A program made the translations under genes and the position numbers. A stretch of 64,000 nucleotides of DNA, taken from the NCBI GenBank assembly GCA_020061465.1, contig JAGUYG010000050.1, positions 1 to 64,000 on the forward strand, given 5' to 3'. A model generated the notes under the pieces. It saw only the letters and a list, made by a program, of their open reading frames with translations, searched no databases and was not told the origin of the DNA. Below are positions 25,480 to 33,268 of this stretch, in pieces (position 1 is the stretch's first letter; each line of letters opens with the position of its first letter). Source of the DNA: Ignavibacteriales bacterium (GTDB lineage: Bacteria > Bacteroidota > Ignavibacteria > Ignavibacteriales > Ignavibacteriaceae).

Positions 25480-25649
25480 AAAGTAAAGTGAAAAAAATAA
25501 ATATAATAATAAACAACCATCCGCAAGGCGATGCAGTTGCAAATGCTTTTGAGCTTATACATTTATTAGAAAGAAAAGATAAAGTCGATGTGCCGGCTGC
25601 AATTGTTAAGGCATATCCTCGGTTGGAAGAAATTGTTTTTGTTAATTGA
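25480..25649 (+). pseudogene. Second copy of the 3' end of the DUF72 gene
   Basis: Bases 25480-25637 match 24758-24915 at a constant offset of 722 with eight mismatches and no gaps. The fragment keeps the DUF72 reading frame (NNHPQGDAVANAFELIH) to a TGA at 25647-25649. The changes are mostly conservative or silent, as expected for the tail of a related allele and not for a decaying copy. It has no start and is not a gene by itself. It marks the far boundary of the hicBA insertion. Confidence 0.88.
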
Positions 25650-25687
25650 GTATTGCTTTAATGTTTAAGTTTTATTTATGAGGCGTA

Positions 25688-25770
25688 TCTAAAAAGGTCT
25701 CATTTGCAAATTTAGTATTCGAATATTCTGAATAATCGAAACATTTCTTTGATGAAAATACCTTTTTAGA
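25688..25770. repeat. Inverted repeat in a 165-base gene-free gap
   Basis: Arms TCTAAAAAGGT (25688-25698) and ACCTTTTTAGA (25760-25770) flank 61 bases that include the palindrome TATTCGAATA. It could be a small transposon remnant or a control region for the toxin-antitoxin pair that follows. Nothing else is visible between the DUF72 fragment and 25815. Confidence 0.4.
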
Positions 25771-25814
25771 GAAGACTCATTGATTATTTTACAAGAAACT
25801 AATGAAGGTTTATT

Positions 25815-26042
25815 ATGCAGGATTATAAAAATATTATCACAATTGAACCCGGAAAGCGGGGAGGGAAACCTTGCATCAGAGGAATGCGTATTACAGTTTA
25901 TGATGTTTTAAGTTATCTTGCTTCCGGTATGACTGTTGAACAAATCCTTGAAGATTTTCCGTATTTAACCAGGGAAGATATTTATGCCTGTCTGAGTTAC
26001 GCATCTGACAGGGAAAGCAGGATAACTTCAATAATATCATGA
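25815..26042 (+). CDS. DUF433 antitoxin-like protein
   Basis: A 75-residue protein of the DUF433 family, a helix-turn-helix antitoxin type: ITIEPGKRGGKPCIRGMRI, then VYDVLSYLASGMTVEQIL and DFPYLTREDIYACLSYA. It overlaps the PIN-like gene by four bases, the usual arrangement of a DUF433/DUF5615 toxin-antitoxin pair. Confidence 0.85.
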   Translation: MQDYKNIITIEPGKRGGKPCIRGMRITVYDVLSYLASGMTVEQILEDFPYLTREDIYACLSYASDRESRITSIIS

Positions 26043-26371
26043 AATTATTATTTGATCAAAATATTTCTCCGAAGTTAGTAGATACTTTAGCAGATTTATT
26101 TCCTGATTCGATTCATGTTAAGGAAACTGAATTAGATAAAGCATTGGATATTGATATCTGGAATTTTGCAAAGAATAATGATTATATCATAATTTCAAAA
26201 GATGCTGATTTTGCTGAACGAAGTTTATTGTTTGGTTATCCACCATTCGTTTTGTGGATTAGAAGAGGGAACTGTTCTACCGGGGATATTATTAGAATCC
26301 TAAAACAAAATTTTGATTTGATCAAATCCTTTGTAGAGGCAAAACAATCAGGTCTTCTTAATATTTATTGA
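26039..26371 (+). CDS. DUF5615 PIN-like toxin
   Basis: A 110-residue PIN-like nuclease-fold protein: LLFDQNISPKLVDTL at the N-terminus supplies the first acidic residue, IISKDADFAERSL a second acidic cluster, and PPFVLWIRRGNCST the typical C-terminal part. It is probably the toxin partner of the DUF433 protein; ribonuclease activity is inferred from the fold. Confidence 0.85.
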   Translation: MKLLFDQNISPKLVDTLADLFPDSIHVKETELDKALDIDIWNFAKNNDYIIISKDADFAERSLLFGYPPFVLWIRRGNCSTGDIIRILKQNFDLIKSFVEAKQSGLLNIY

Positions 26372-26378
26372 TTATGGA

Positions 26379-26564
26379 TTTAAAATTGATAAAAAAGCAT
26401 TTTCTGTTGTATCGTTAAAAGATAAAAACGGACAGCGGGAATATTGGATGAGCAAAAGCCCATCCGAAAGAATTATGGCAGTTGAATTTTTAAGGCAACC
26501 ACTTTATGGTTATGATCCACTTACATCCATGCTTCAAAGAGTTTTTGAGATTATTAAACGTTAA
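26379..26564 (+). pseudogene. Start-less remnant of a small toxin-antitoxin-associated protein
   Basis: An open frame without any ATG, GTG or TTG for its first part reads FKIDKKAFSVVSLKDKNGQ, later SKSPSERIMAVEFLRQ and LQRVFEIIKR, ending at 26562-26564. The pattern of a short beta segment followed by a (S/T)PxER-AxEFLRR motif and a C-terminal QRVFE is, from memory, that of small proteins encoded beside nucleotidyltransferase-type toxin genes. The 5' end is missing and the partner gene is gone, so I read it as a remnant. Confidence 0.55.
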
Positions 26565-26585
26565 TGAAGTTGAATATTAATTTTT

Positions 26586-27731
26586 ATGCGTACCATCTTT
26601 CATCTCGATCTCGATGCTTTCTTCGTTTCGGTAGAGAGGATTCTCGATCCGTCTCTTAACGGCAAACCCGTAATTGTCGGCGGCGATCCTAAATACGGCA
26701 GGGGAGTGGTTGCTGCCTGTTCTTATGAAGCACGCGCTTTCGGTCTCCACTCGGCTATGCCAATTAGACAAGCTTATAGGCTTTGTCCCCATGGAATTTA
26801 TGTGCACGGACACGGAGAAGAGTATACAAGATTTTCGAAAGCTGTAAAAAATATTTTAGAGCAATACGCTCCATTAATTGAGCAGGCATCCATTGATGAA
26901 TTTTATCTTGATATGACCGGAACACAGCGGGTGTACGGCTCTATGTTTGCATTCGCTTCTCATATTCAAAAAGAAATTTGGGATAAGCTTTCTCTTCCAT
27001 GCTCAATCGGAATTGGAAGCAATAAAACTGTTGCAAAGATTGGCTCGGATTGTATGAAGCCGATGGGAATAACTTATATTCTGCCCGGAATGGAAAAAGA
27101 ATTTCTTGCACCAATGCCGGTTGAATCTATACCCGGCGTGGGAAAGGTAACTTTAAGGGAACTGCAAAGCAGAGGCTTCTATAAAATAGGCGATGTTGCA
27201 AAAATGCCGCTTGATTATTTTGCCGCTGCTTTCGGTAAATACGGCATTGACTTATGGCGCAAGGCTAACGGAGAGGGAACGGAATATTTAACCATAGAAC
27301 GCGGAAGAAAAAGCATATCAAGAGAAACTACTTTCGGTGAAGATGTGATGGATAGAGAATATATTAAACAGGTTTTATTTCAACTTACAGGAAAAGTTTG
27401 CCATTCTCTAAGAAAAAGAAATTGGCAGGCTTCAACAGTAAATATAAAATTGAGATATTCCGATTTTCAAACTATTACCAGAGCAAAAACTATTAAGCCG
27501 ACCAACGATGATAAAGTAGTTTTTGAAACAGCGTGGAATTTAATGAGCAAAGCACACACACGCCGAATTGCAGTTAGACTAATCGGCGTTGGAGTTACAA
27601 ATTTTTCTCCATTAGGCGAGCAGGAATATTTGTTTGATGAGTATGAAATAAAAAGAAAAAAAATGTTAAGAGCAGTTACAAGGATAAGAACTAAGTATGG
27701 GTATAAGATGATAAGGATTGGGTTTACTTAA
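26586..27731 (+). CDS. dinB: DNA polymerase IV (Y family)
   Basis: Error-prone translesion polymerase. The metal ligands are in HLDLDAFFVSVE near the N-terminus and in ASIDEFYLD, with the steric and finger motifs VAACSYEARAFG between. A helix-hairpin-helix (SIPGVGKVTLRELQSRG) and a little-finger domain follow. 381 residues is normal. Its last ~100 bases have a diverged, frameshifted second copy after the RelE-type pair downstream, so its 3' end may be a recombination junction. It is likely under LexA control, though no matching operator was found just upstream. Confidence 0.94.
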   Translation: MRTIFHLDLDAFFVSVERILDPSLNGKPVIVGGDPKYGRGVVAACSYEARAFGLHSAMPIRQAYRLCPHGIYVHGHGEEYTRFSKAVKNILEQYAPLIEQASIDEFYLDMTGTQRVYGSMFAFASHIQKEIWDKLSLPCSIGIGSNKTVAKIGSDCMKPMGITYILPGMEKEFLAPMPVESIPGVGKVTLRELQSRGFYKIGDVAKMPLDYFAAAFGKYGIDLWRKANGEGTEYLTIERGRKSISRETTFGEDVMDREYIKQVLFQLTGKVCHSLRKRNWQASTVNIKLRYSDFQTITRAKTIKPTNDDKVVFETAWNLMSKAHTRRIAVRLIGVGVTNFSPLGEQEYLFDEYEIKRKKMLRAVTRIRTKYGYKMIRIGFT

Positions 27732-27776
27732 AAGTAATTAGTTGATATATTAACAGCAATAAATAAGGAAAAAGTT

Positions 27777-27968
27777 ATGACTACAACGGATATCAAAACC
27801 ATCGAAATACAAAAACCTTCAGTAATAATCCCAAAAGAAGAATATGAAGGATTACTGGAAACTCTTGAGATTTTATCAGATAATAATCTCCTAAAAGATA
27901 TTTCTGAGGCATTGTCAGAAAAAAAAGAATATAGAATAGATCATAAAGATTTGTTTGGTAAAAAATAG
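27777..27968 (+). CDS. Small Phd/RelB-like antitoxin
   Basis: A 63-residue acidic protein: KPSVIIPKEEYEGLLETLEI is typical of the dimerisation part of Phd/YefM-type antitoxins, and the C-terminal third is charged and probably toxin-binding. It overlaps the toxin gene by one base. The family call rests on the short motif and its partner. Confidence 0.72.
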   Translation: MTTTDIKTIEIQKPSVIIPKEEYEGLLETLEILSDNNLLKDISEALSEKKEYRIDHKDLFGKK

Positions 27969-28219
27969 TGTGGAAGATCCAGTATACTCAAAAATCTGCT
28001 AAATTTTTAAGTAAGCTAAATTCTGATATTAAAGAAAGATTGCGAAAAGGCATTGAAGAATTAGGATTGAATCCAGATCTGGGTAAGCAACTAGCAGGTC
28101 CATTAAAAGGTTCAAGTTCTTTAAGGATTGGGGATTATAGGGTTATTTATAAAAAAGAAATAGATACTTTGGTGATATTGATTGTTGCAATTGGTCATAG
28201 AAAGGAAATATACCGATGA
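27968..28219 (+). CDS. RelE/ParE-superfamily toxin
   Basis: An 83-residue RelE-type protein: YTQKSAKFLSKLNSDIKERL, then LAGPLKGSSSLRIGDYRVIY and the C-terminal IVAIGHRKEIYR. The Arg residues of the beta-sheet core and the C-terminal HR(K/R)xxYR motif are kept, so it is probably an active ribosome-dependent mRNA interferase. GTG start overlaps the antitoxin stop. Its own stop lies directly against a dinB tail fragment. Confidence 0.87.
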   Translation: MWKIQYTQKSAKFLSKLNSDIKERLRKGIEELGLNPDLGKQLAGPLKGSSSLRIGDYRVIYKKEIDTLVILIVAIGHRKEIYR

Positions 28220-28333
28220 AGAAAGGACTACTTTGTTTGAAGATTATGAAATAAATAGAAAGAAAATGCTGAGAACCGTTACAAGTTAAGAGATAAGTAT
28301 GGGTATAAGATGATAAGAATTGGTTTTGAATAA
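28213..28333 (+). pseudogene. Diverged second copy of the dinB 3' end
   Basis: Bases 28234-28333 align with the dinB end at 27631-27731 with about 80% identity and one single-base deletion that breaks the frame. It reads TLFEDYEINRKKMLRTVT where dinB has YLFDEYEIKRKKMLRAVT. It starts right at the toxin stop codon. It looks like the tail of another dinB allele, displaced when the toxin-antitoxin pair arrived. Confidence 0.85.
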
Positions 28334-28457
28334 AAATATTTTGTTTATATATCATTTCTATAAAATTCATCATTATTATTAGATTTTTAACATAACTAAC
28401 TATGGAAACAATTTTTTGGATTATTTTCTTTGTAGCCCTATCAGGAGTTGCTTATTT

Positions 28458-29924
28458 AGTCAACCCTTAAAAACCCATTTTTCTTTTTGATAGAAAAAAT
28501 TTGGATTGCAAAAAGAGAAAAATGGCGAAATAAAAAAGCGATAAAAAAATTGCAAAAAAGATGATTTCCATTTTCTCATCATCCTTTTGAAATTAAATGC
28601 TGCTGCTGAAAGCATTACATTGATGGCATCACCAACTTCTCCCTTATAAAAATTGCGACTTAACCGATGATCACTTTTTAGATGACCTATTATCGGTTCT
28701 ATTGCTGCTCTTTTCCTGAAATGTTTTTTTAATTTACCTTGTTTATACTTCGTCTGATTTTTATTATTAAATGGCTTTGGTGTTTGAATCTCTACATCAT
28801 TTATTTTACTTGTTCCTCTATACCCCCTGTCTACTGTGGCAGTTTTTATACTATTTTTTCCCAATAACTTTTCGGCTTGCTCTAATGCAGGCTTTAGTGT
28901 GTGACCATCATAAGGATTCCTGAAACTTAATGCCCCCACGATTACTCCAGTGCTTTGCGTTAATATGATTGATGCTTTATTGCCAAACTCATATTTCTTA
29001 TGTTCTTTACCTTTAGATATACATTGAACTTCAGGTTCATGTAATGAATACACTTTGTTTTTATCATCCTTTCTTTGGCTTAATACTCTCTTAAATAATT
29101 CTAAATCCGATTGATACGGTGAATTTGGCTCTAAATTTCGCTCCAATTCCCTTACCAAACGACCTGCTATTGTTTTTACTTTCTTGTCTGCCTTCCGAAC
29201 CTTGCTTTTATTTTTAGGATGATTACGAAATCGTTGTGCTACTGATAGATTCTTTAGTGTCCGGGTGTACGTCTGACGAACTGGTAAGTCTTCCTTTTCT
29301 GATATAGCTTTACATTTTGTAATTATTTTTCTGTATAATTTGTTGTCTGTCGGATAGGTGATGTTTTTTTCTTGAACAGTTGTATCTATGCTTACATTTG
29401 AATCAAAACTATCATCTCCATTTATCCGAATACTTTCCCTTAAAATAAGTTCTATCCCGGTCTCTGCTATGCGGTTGCGGAAATGTACTAATTCCGATGC
29501 CTCGCAAGGACTATCAGCAATAAATTCCGAACCTCCGCACAGATACTGGTAGTATACATTTTCCGACCATTGTTCTACTACACTTTCATCTGAAACATTA
29601 CGAATATGTTTTAATATTAGTAGTCCGACCATTAAACGGATTGGCAGGGCTGGGCGTCCATTATCTTCGCAATACAACGGACTGAAAGCATCTTCAAATT
29701 GCTTCCAGTTAATTTTATTTGCCAATATGTATAAGGGATGTTTCTGATTTAGTGTGTCTTTTAACGAAAAGAACATACTGATTTGGGTTTTTTCTGCTGC
29801 TTTTTTCAACATATAATTTGCAAGATTTTTGAAATAAACTTACAATATCTTGCATTATTTAACAACTAAAATTATCCCTATCCTCTTATTATTAAAGAAG
29901 ATAAATGGTTTTTAAGGGAAGACT
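28458..29924 (-). mobile_element. Complete IS5-type insertion sequence with ATTT target duplication
   Basis: The element is 1467 bases long. The left end AGTCAACCCTTAAAAACCC is matched by the inverted right end AGTCTTCCCTTAAAAACC with two mismatches near the tip. The 4-base direct repeat ATTT lies outside both ends (28454-28457 and 29925-29928). It carries one transposase gene on the minus strand, whose stop codon is inside the left terminal repeat. Intact ends and gene suggest recent insertion. Confidence 0.88.
28460..29812 (-). CDS. IS5-family DDE transposase
   Basis: A 450-residue transposase with an N-terminal DUF772-like domain (GRPALPIRLMVGLLILKHI) and a DDE catalytic domain: Asp143 in VSIDTTVQEK, Asp328 in TATVDRGYRG and Glu372 in RAAIEPIIGHLKSDHR. 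The insertion between the second Asp and Glu is of normal length, and there is no stop or frameshift. It fills almost all of the element. Confidence 0.9.
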   Translation of the reverse strand: MLKKAAEKTQISMFFSLKDTLNQKHPLYILANKINWKQFEDAFSPLYCEDNGRPALPIRLMVGLLILKHIRNVSDESVVEQWSENVYYQYLCGGSEFIADSPCEASELVHFRNRIAETGIELILRESIRINGDDSFDSNVSIDTTVQEKNITYPTDNKLYRKIITKCKAISEKEDLPVRQTYTRTLKNLSVAQRFRNHPKNKSKVRKADKKVKTIAGRLVRELERNLEPNSPYQSDLELFKRVLSQRKDDKNKVYSLHEPEVQCISKGKEHKKYEFGNKASIILTQSTGVIVGALSFRNPYDGHTLKPALEQAEKLLGKNSIKTATVDRGYRGTSKINDVEIQTPKPFNNKNQTKYKQGKLKKHFRKRAAIEPIIGHLKSDHRLSRNFYKGEVGDAINVMLSAAAFNFKRMMRKWKSSFLQFFYRFFISPFFSFCNPNFFYQKEKWVFKG

Positions 29925-30693
29925 ATTTATTTTTTTTCAAGAGGGATTTGTTTGATAAATACAAAGGTTTTATTGAGATTGTTGCTGTAATCTTCACTGT
30001 ATTCTTTGCTATCTATCAATTGAGAAGTTCTGCTGAAGATTTTGATGAGATAGTTAGTAGAATGGAAGGTATAATCAGGAGTGCTGAAGAATCTAAGGTA
30101 TCTCTAAAACAGGTGGAAAAAAGTTTGACCGATCTTCCTGATAAAATTAATACTTTTTCAATATCTATTGATTCGTTAAATACTATCGTTTCAAAACAAA
30201 GAGATCAACTATCAAATACTTTAGAAGGGTTTAATTCAAGCATTAAAGGTTTTCAGAATTCAGTAGATGCGATGGCAGAAAGATTCAATAGACAGCCAAA
30301 ATTAAAAATTGATATTCGTAAAGAAGAAAATGATACTACAGTTTATGTTGACCGCATTATAATAACAAATTTAGGAAATTTATTAGCAAACATTTATATG
30401 ATTCGTTTCCAAATTGAAGAAGAATATCTTATTAGTTTTGAATTGCAATATTCAAGAGAAACTCATAAACAAGACAATATGTTATCATATCAAATTGATT
30501 ACGAAGATCAATATATATTTCCAAATGAACGGAGACCACTTATACTTGATTGTAAAATTAACATACGAAAAGGATTGAAGTCAGTATTTGTTGTTTTTAT
30601 TTATTATACGGCTCCATTTGGAAATGATGGTGATGATTTTGCTGAATTTCTATTTAAACCTTCCAACTAAGAAAAAATCGACTCTTAAAAAAA

Positions 30694-31041
30694 TCATCCC
30701 GGCGGCCACTTCATTTGCCTGCCGCCTAATAAGTGCATGTGTAAATGATAAACTTCCTGTCCGGCATCTCTTCCGCAATTTAATACAAGTCTGAATCCGC
30801 TTTCGGCTATTTCCATTTGCTTTGCTATTTGGTTGGCAGCATCAAACATATCCGCAAGCAATGAAGCGTGTTCACTTCCCTTTATATCGGTAATGGTTGG
30901 TATTTCAATCTTAGGAATTATAAGAATGTGAATGGGTGCCTGCGGATTGATGTCCTTAAAAGCGAGAACGGTGTCGGATTCAAAAACAATATTTGCAGGA
31001 ATTTCTTTGCTGATAATTTTCGAAAAGATTGTTGAACCCAT
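30694..31041 (-). CDS. hinT: HIT-family nucleotide hydrolase
   Basis: A 115-residue histidine-triad protein of the HinT type, a purine nucleoside phosphoramidase. The N-terminal TIFSKIISKEIPANIVFE and the catalytic His triad in VYHLHMHLLGG are intact. It is the last gene of a minus-strand unit, two bases after the NtrC-type regulator. Confidence 0.93.
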   Translation of the reverse strand: MGSTIFSKIISKEIPANIVFESDTVLAFKDINPQAPIHILIIPKIEIPTITDIKGSEHASLLADMFDAANQIAKQMEIAESGFRLVLNCGRDAGQEVYHLHMHLLGGRQMKWPPG

Positions 31042-31043
31042 AA

Positions 31044-32399
31044 TTATCCTTCCTTTTCTATTCCATATTTTTTCATTTTGTTATAGAGGTGACTTCTTTG
31101 AATATCCAATATTTCAGCCGTTTTACTAATGTTCCAATTGTTTGCTTTTAACTGCTTAAGAATGAAAGCTCTTTCGGCTTTTTCTTTAAATTCCTGGAAT
31201 GAATTGCTGCCGCCGATAATATCGTCAATAGTCGATTGACCGGCAGCAAAAAGAAACTCCATATCGTCTTTTGAGATTTCTCTTTTATCTACCAAAATTA
31301 TAATTCGCTCTATTACGTTTCTCAGCTCTCTAACATTACCGCTCCATGACAAGCTTTGCAAAAATTTTATCGCATCTTCCTTGAACTTAATGGCAGGTTT
31401 TTTATGCCTTGCAACAATGTCATTTGCAAAATGCTCAACAAGAATAGGAATATCTTCAATTCTTTCTTTAAGAGGTGGAATATGAAGCGGAATAACGTTC
31501 AAGCGGTGAAACAGATCTTCTCGAAAGTTTCCTTTTTCTATTTCTTCTTTTAAGTTTTTATTCGTTGCCGCTATGACTCTAACATCAACCTCTATTTTTT
31601 TTGCTCCCCCAACACGTTCAATTTTTCCGTCTTCAATTGCTCTTAGAACTTTTGCTTGAGCATTTAAGCTCATGTCGCCTATTTCATCCAGGAATATCGT
31701 CCCCTTATTTGCCAGTTCGAATTTTCCGATTCTCTGCTGAACTGCACCTGTGAACGAACCCTTTTCATGTCCGAAGAGTTCCGATTCGATCAATTCATTC
31801 GGAATAGCCGCACAGTTTACTTCAACGAACGGTTTATCTTTTCGCGGACTTGCATTGTGAATTGCTCTTGCTACTAATTCTTTTCCGGTTCCGTTATCTC
31901 CGGTAATCAGAATTCTGGTATCAATTGGTGCAACCTTCTCGATAGTCTCTATTATCTTTTGAATAGCTTTGCTTTTGCCAAGAATTTTTCCTTCGCCGAA
32001 TAAAGACTTTTTTATTTCTTTATTTTCCAGCAGCAGCTTGGTTTGTTCGACTCCGTTTCTTACACTGATGATTAATTTCTCTCTGTCAATGGGTTTCTCT
32101 ATAAAATCGAATGCACCAAGTTTAGTAGCTTTAATTGCATTCTCAAGGCTGCCGTGAGCGGAAATGATTATAACAGAAATATCGAAATTCTGTTCTTTAA
32201 TTTTTTTTAGCACTTCAAATCCGCTCATGCCGGGCATTTGAATATCGAGCAGTAAAACGACAAATTGCTTTGAGGATAATTTCTCTAATCCGGCTGCCGC
32301 ATTGGTGGAGTATTCAATTGAATATCCTTCGTACTCAAGTATCATTTTGATACTTTCGCAGATTTCCAATTCATCATCTATTATAAGAATGTTGTTCAT
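31044..32399 (-). CDS. Sigma-54-dependent NtrC-family response regulator
   Basis: A receiver domain (residues 1-120; LLLDIQMPGMSG with the phospho-acceptor Asp, and a Lys in FIEKPID) is followed by an AAA+ domain with Walker A (GDNGTGKE), the sigma-54-contacting GSFTGA loop and Walker B (GTIFLDEIGD). A Fis-type helix-turn-helix ends the protein (WNISKTAEILDIQRSHLYNK). All parts look functional. It overlaps the upstream gene by four bases. No sensor kinase gene is adjacent, so it is orphan in this window. Confidence 0.93.
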   Translation of the reverse strand: MNNILIIDDELEICESIKMILEYEGYSIEYSTNAAAGLEKLSSKQFVVLLLDIQMPGMSGFEVLKKIKEQNFDISVIIISAHGSLENAIKATKLGAFDFIEKPIDREKLIISVRNGVEQTKLLLENKEIKKSLFGEGKILGKSKAIQKIIETIEKVAPIDTRILITGDNGTGKELVARAIHNASPRKDKPFVEVNCAAIPNELIESELFGHEKGSFTGAVQQRIGKFELANKGTIFLDEIGDMSLNAQAKVLRAIEDGKIERVGGAKKIEVDVRVIAATNKNLKEEIEKGNFREDLFHRLNVIPLHIPPLKERIEDIPILVEHFANDIVARHKKPAIKFKEDAIKFLQSLSWSGNVRELRNVIERIIILVDKREISKDDMEFLFAAGQSTIDDIIGGSNSFQEFKEKAERAFILKQLKANNWNISKTAEILDIQRSHLYNKMKKYGIEKEG

Positions 32400-33034
32400 A
32401 TATTAAATCTAAAATGATATAAGGTTGGCATAATTAATATTTGTGAAGGCATTGCATCTTTTTTTCTTTTTAATATTTTTCCAAAAAGATTTCCAAGCCT
32501 GTTTGTAGTTAGATCCCGTTCGTCAATTTCGGACTGCACTTTGAATTTCTCCTCAAAAACTTCCACAAAATAACCAATTAAATTACCTAAATCAAAGATG
32601 TTAGAAGCATAAGAAAGATATGCGCTTCCGAAGAAATGAGCAAGCTTATCCTTATCGCCATAGTTATCGGTGGGAGTATCAAAAAAAATATAGCGTGGCA
32701 GATTTTCATTTTTCTTTAGAAAGGTTTCTTCATCTGCTGAAATTAATGGGTAGTATAAAATCAATTTTATTATTGGCAATTGGATAGGTGCTTCTCTATA
32801 CGGAACTGTTGTAAAAGTTAAGGTTAAAAACGCTTCGGAGTAATTGTAATTTGAAAATTTTAAAGCCGTGTAAAAAATTGAATCAACGGCTTGAAGGTCT
32901 CCGTATTTATTTTTAATCTCTAAAAATTTGTCCGAAGCTATATGAGCGGAAAGAGTATTTACCGAACCTGAAAGCTTACTTTGTTGGGGGAATAAGCTGC
33001 AACATAAAATCAACATTATGAGAATGAGATACAC
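32396..33034 (-). CDS. Exported protein of unknown function with DKxxHF motif
   Basis: I do not recognise a named family. A signal peptide ends near residue 17 (LFPQQ). The middle carries YGDKDKLAHFFGSAYLSYAS, a DKxxHF-x3-Y pattern seen in DUF2279- or VanZ-like proteins, followed by an acidic region with DLTTNRLGNLFGK. It is 212 residues and co-transcribed with the NtrC-type regulator through a four-base overlap, so it may belong to the same signalling unit. Confidence 0.65.
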   Translation of the reverse strand: MYLILIMLILCCSLFPQQSKLSGSVNTLSAHIASDKFLEIKNKYGDLQAVDSIFYTALKFSNYNYSEAFLTLTFTTVPYREAPIQLPIIKLILYYPLISADEETFLKKNENLPRYIFFDTPTDNYGDKDKLAHFFGSAYLSYASNIFDLGNLIGYFVEVFEEKFKVQSEIDERDLTTNRLGNLFGKILKRKKDAMPSQILIMPTLYHFRFNI

Positions 33035-33093
33035 TTATCTTTTTCACTTCATTTAAAACAAAAATTAATCGCCTATAGTTTGAAAAACTTCCA

Positions 33094-33150
33094 GCCACTA
33101 ATTAACACGAATTTTCACGAATAGAAAAACATTAGTGTTAATTCGTGTCT
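33094..33150. repeat. Dispersed hairpin repeat, copy 1 of 3
   Basis: An imperfect inverted repeat whose arms begin CCACTAATTAACACGAAT and end ATTAGTGTTAATTCGTG. It is related to the copies at 55893-55950 and 56152-56209. It lies in the gap between two minus-strand units. No coding potential was seen in the rest of the 234-base gap. Confidence 0.7.
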
Positions 33151-33268
33151 AAAAAGAATGACTCACAAATTGACATTAAAATTCAAGAAAATAGGATATA
33201 CATGTCTTCCATAATAAATGCTCAGATCTTGTTAACAAATTCATCAATTATGTTTTCATTTTGTCATA

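Larger units (their letters stand above)
28402..30670 (+). pseudogene. Membrane-protein gene split by an IS element
   Basis: The 5' piece (28402-28457) encodes METIFWIIFFVALSGVAY and the 3' piece resumes after the IS. Deleting 28458-29924 together with one ATTT repeat joins the pieces in frame (…GVAYLFFFKRDLFDKYKG…), giving a protein of about 265 residues. It has two predicted membrane helices (about 3-22 and 36-52), a coiled-coil-like region (about 60-130; LKQVEKSLTDLPDKI) and a beta-rich C-terminal domain. I do not recognise the family. The 3' piece can also be read from a TTG at 29948 (240 codons), so a truncated product is possible. Confidence 0.82.

Noticed and set aside
29948-30670. Independent 240-codon gene starting at TTG
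   Set aside because: The frame continues upstream across the IS boundary into a 5' piece with an ATG and a membrane helix, so it is better read as the 3' part of an interrupted gene.
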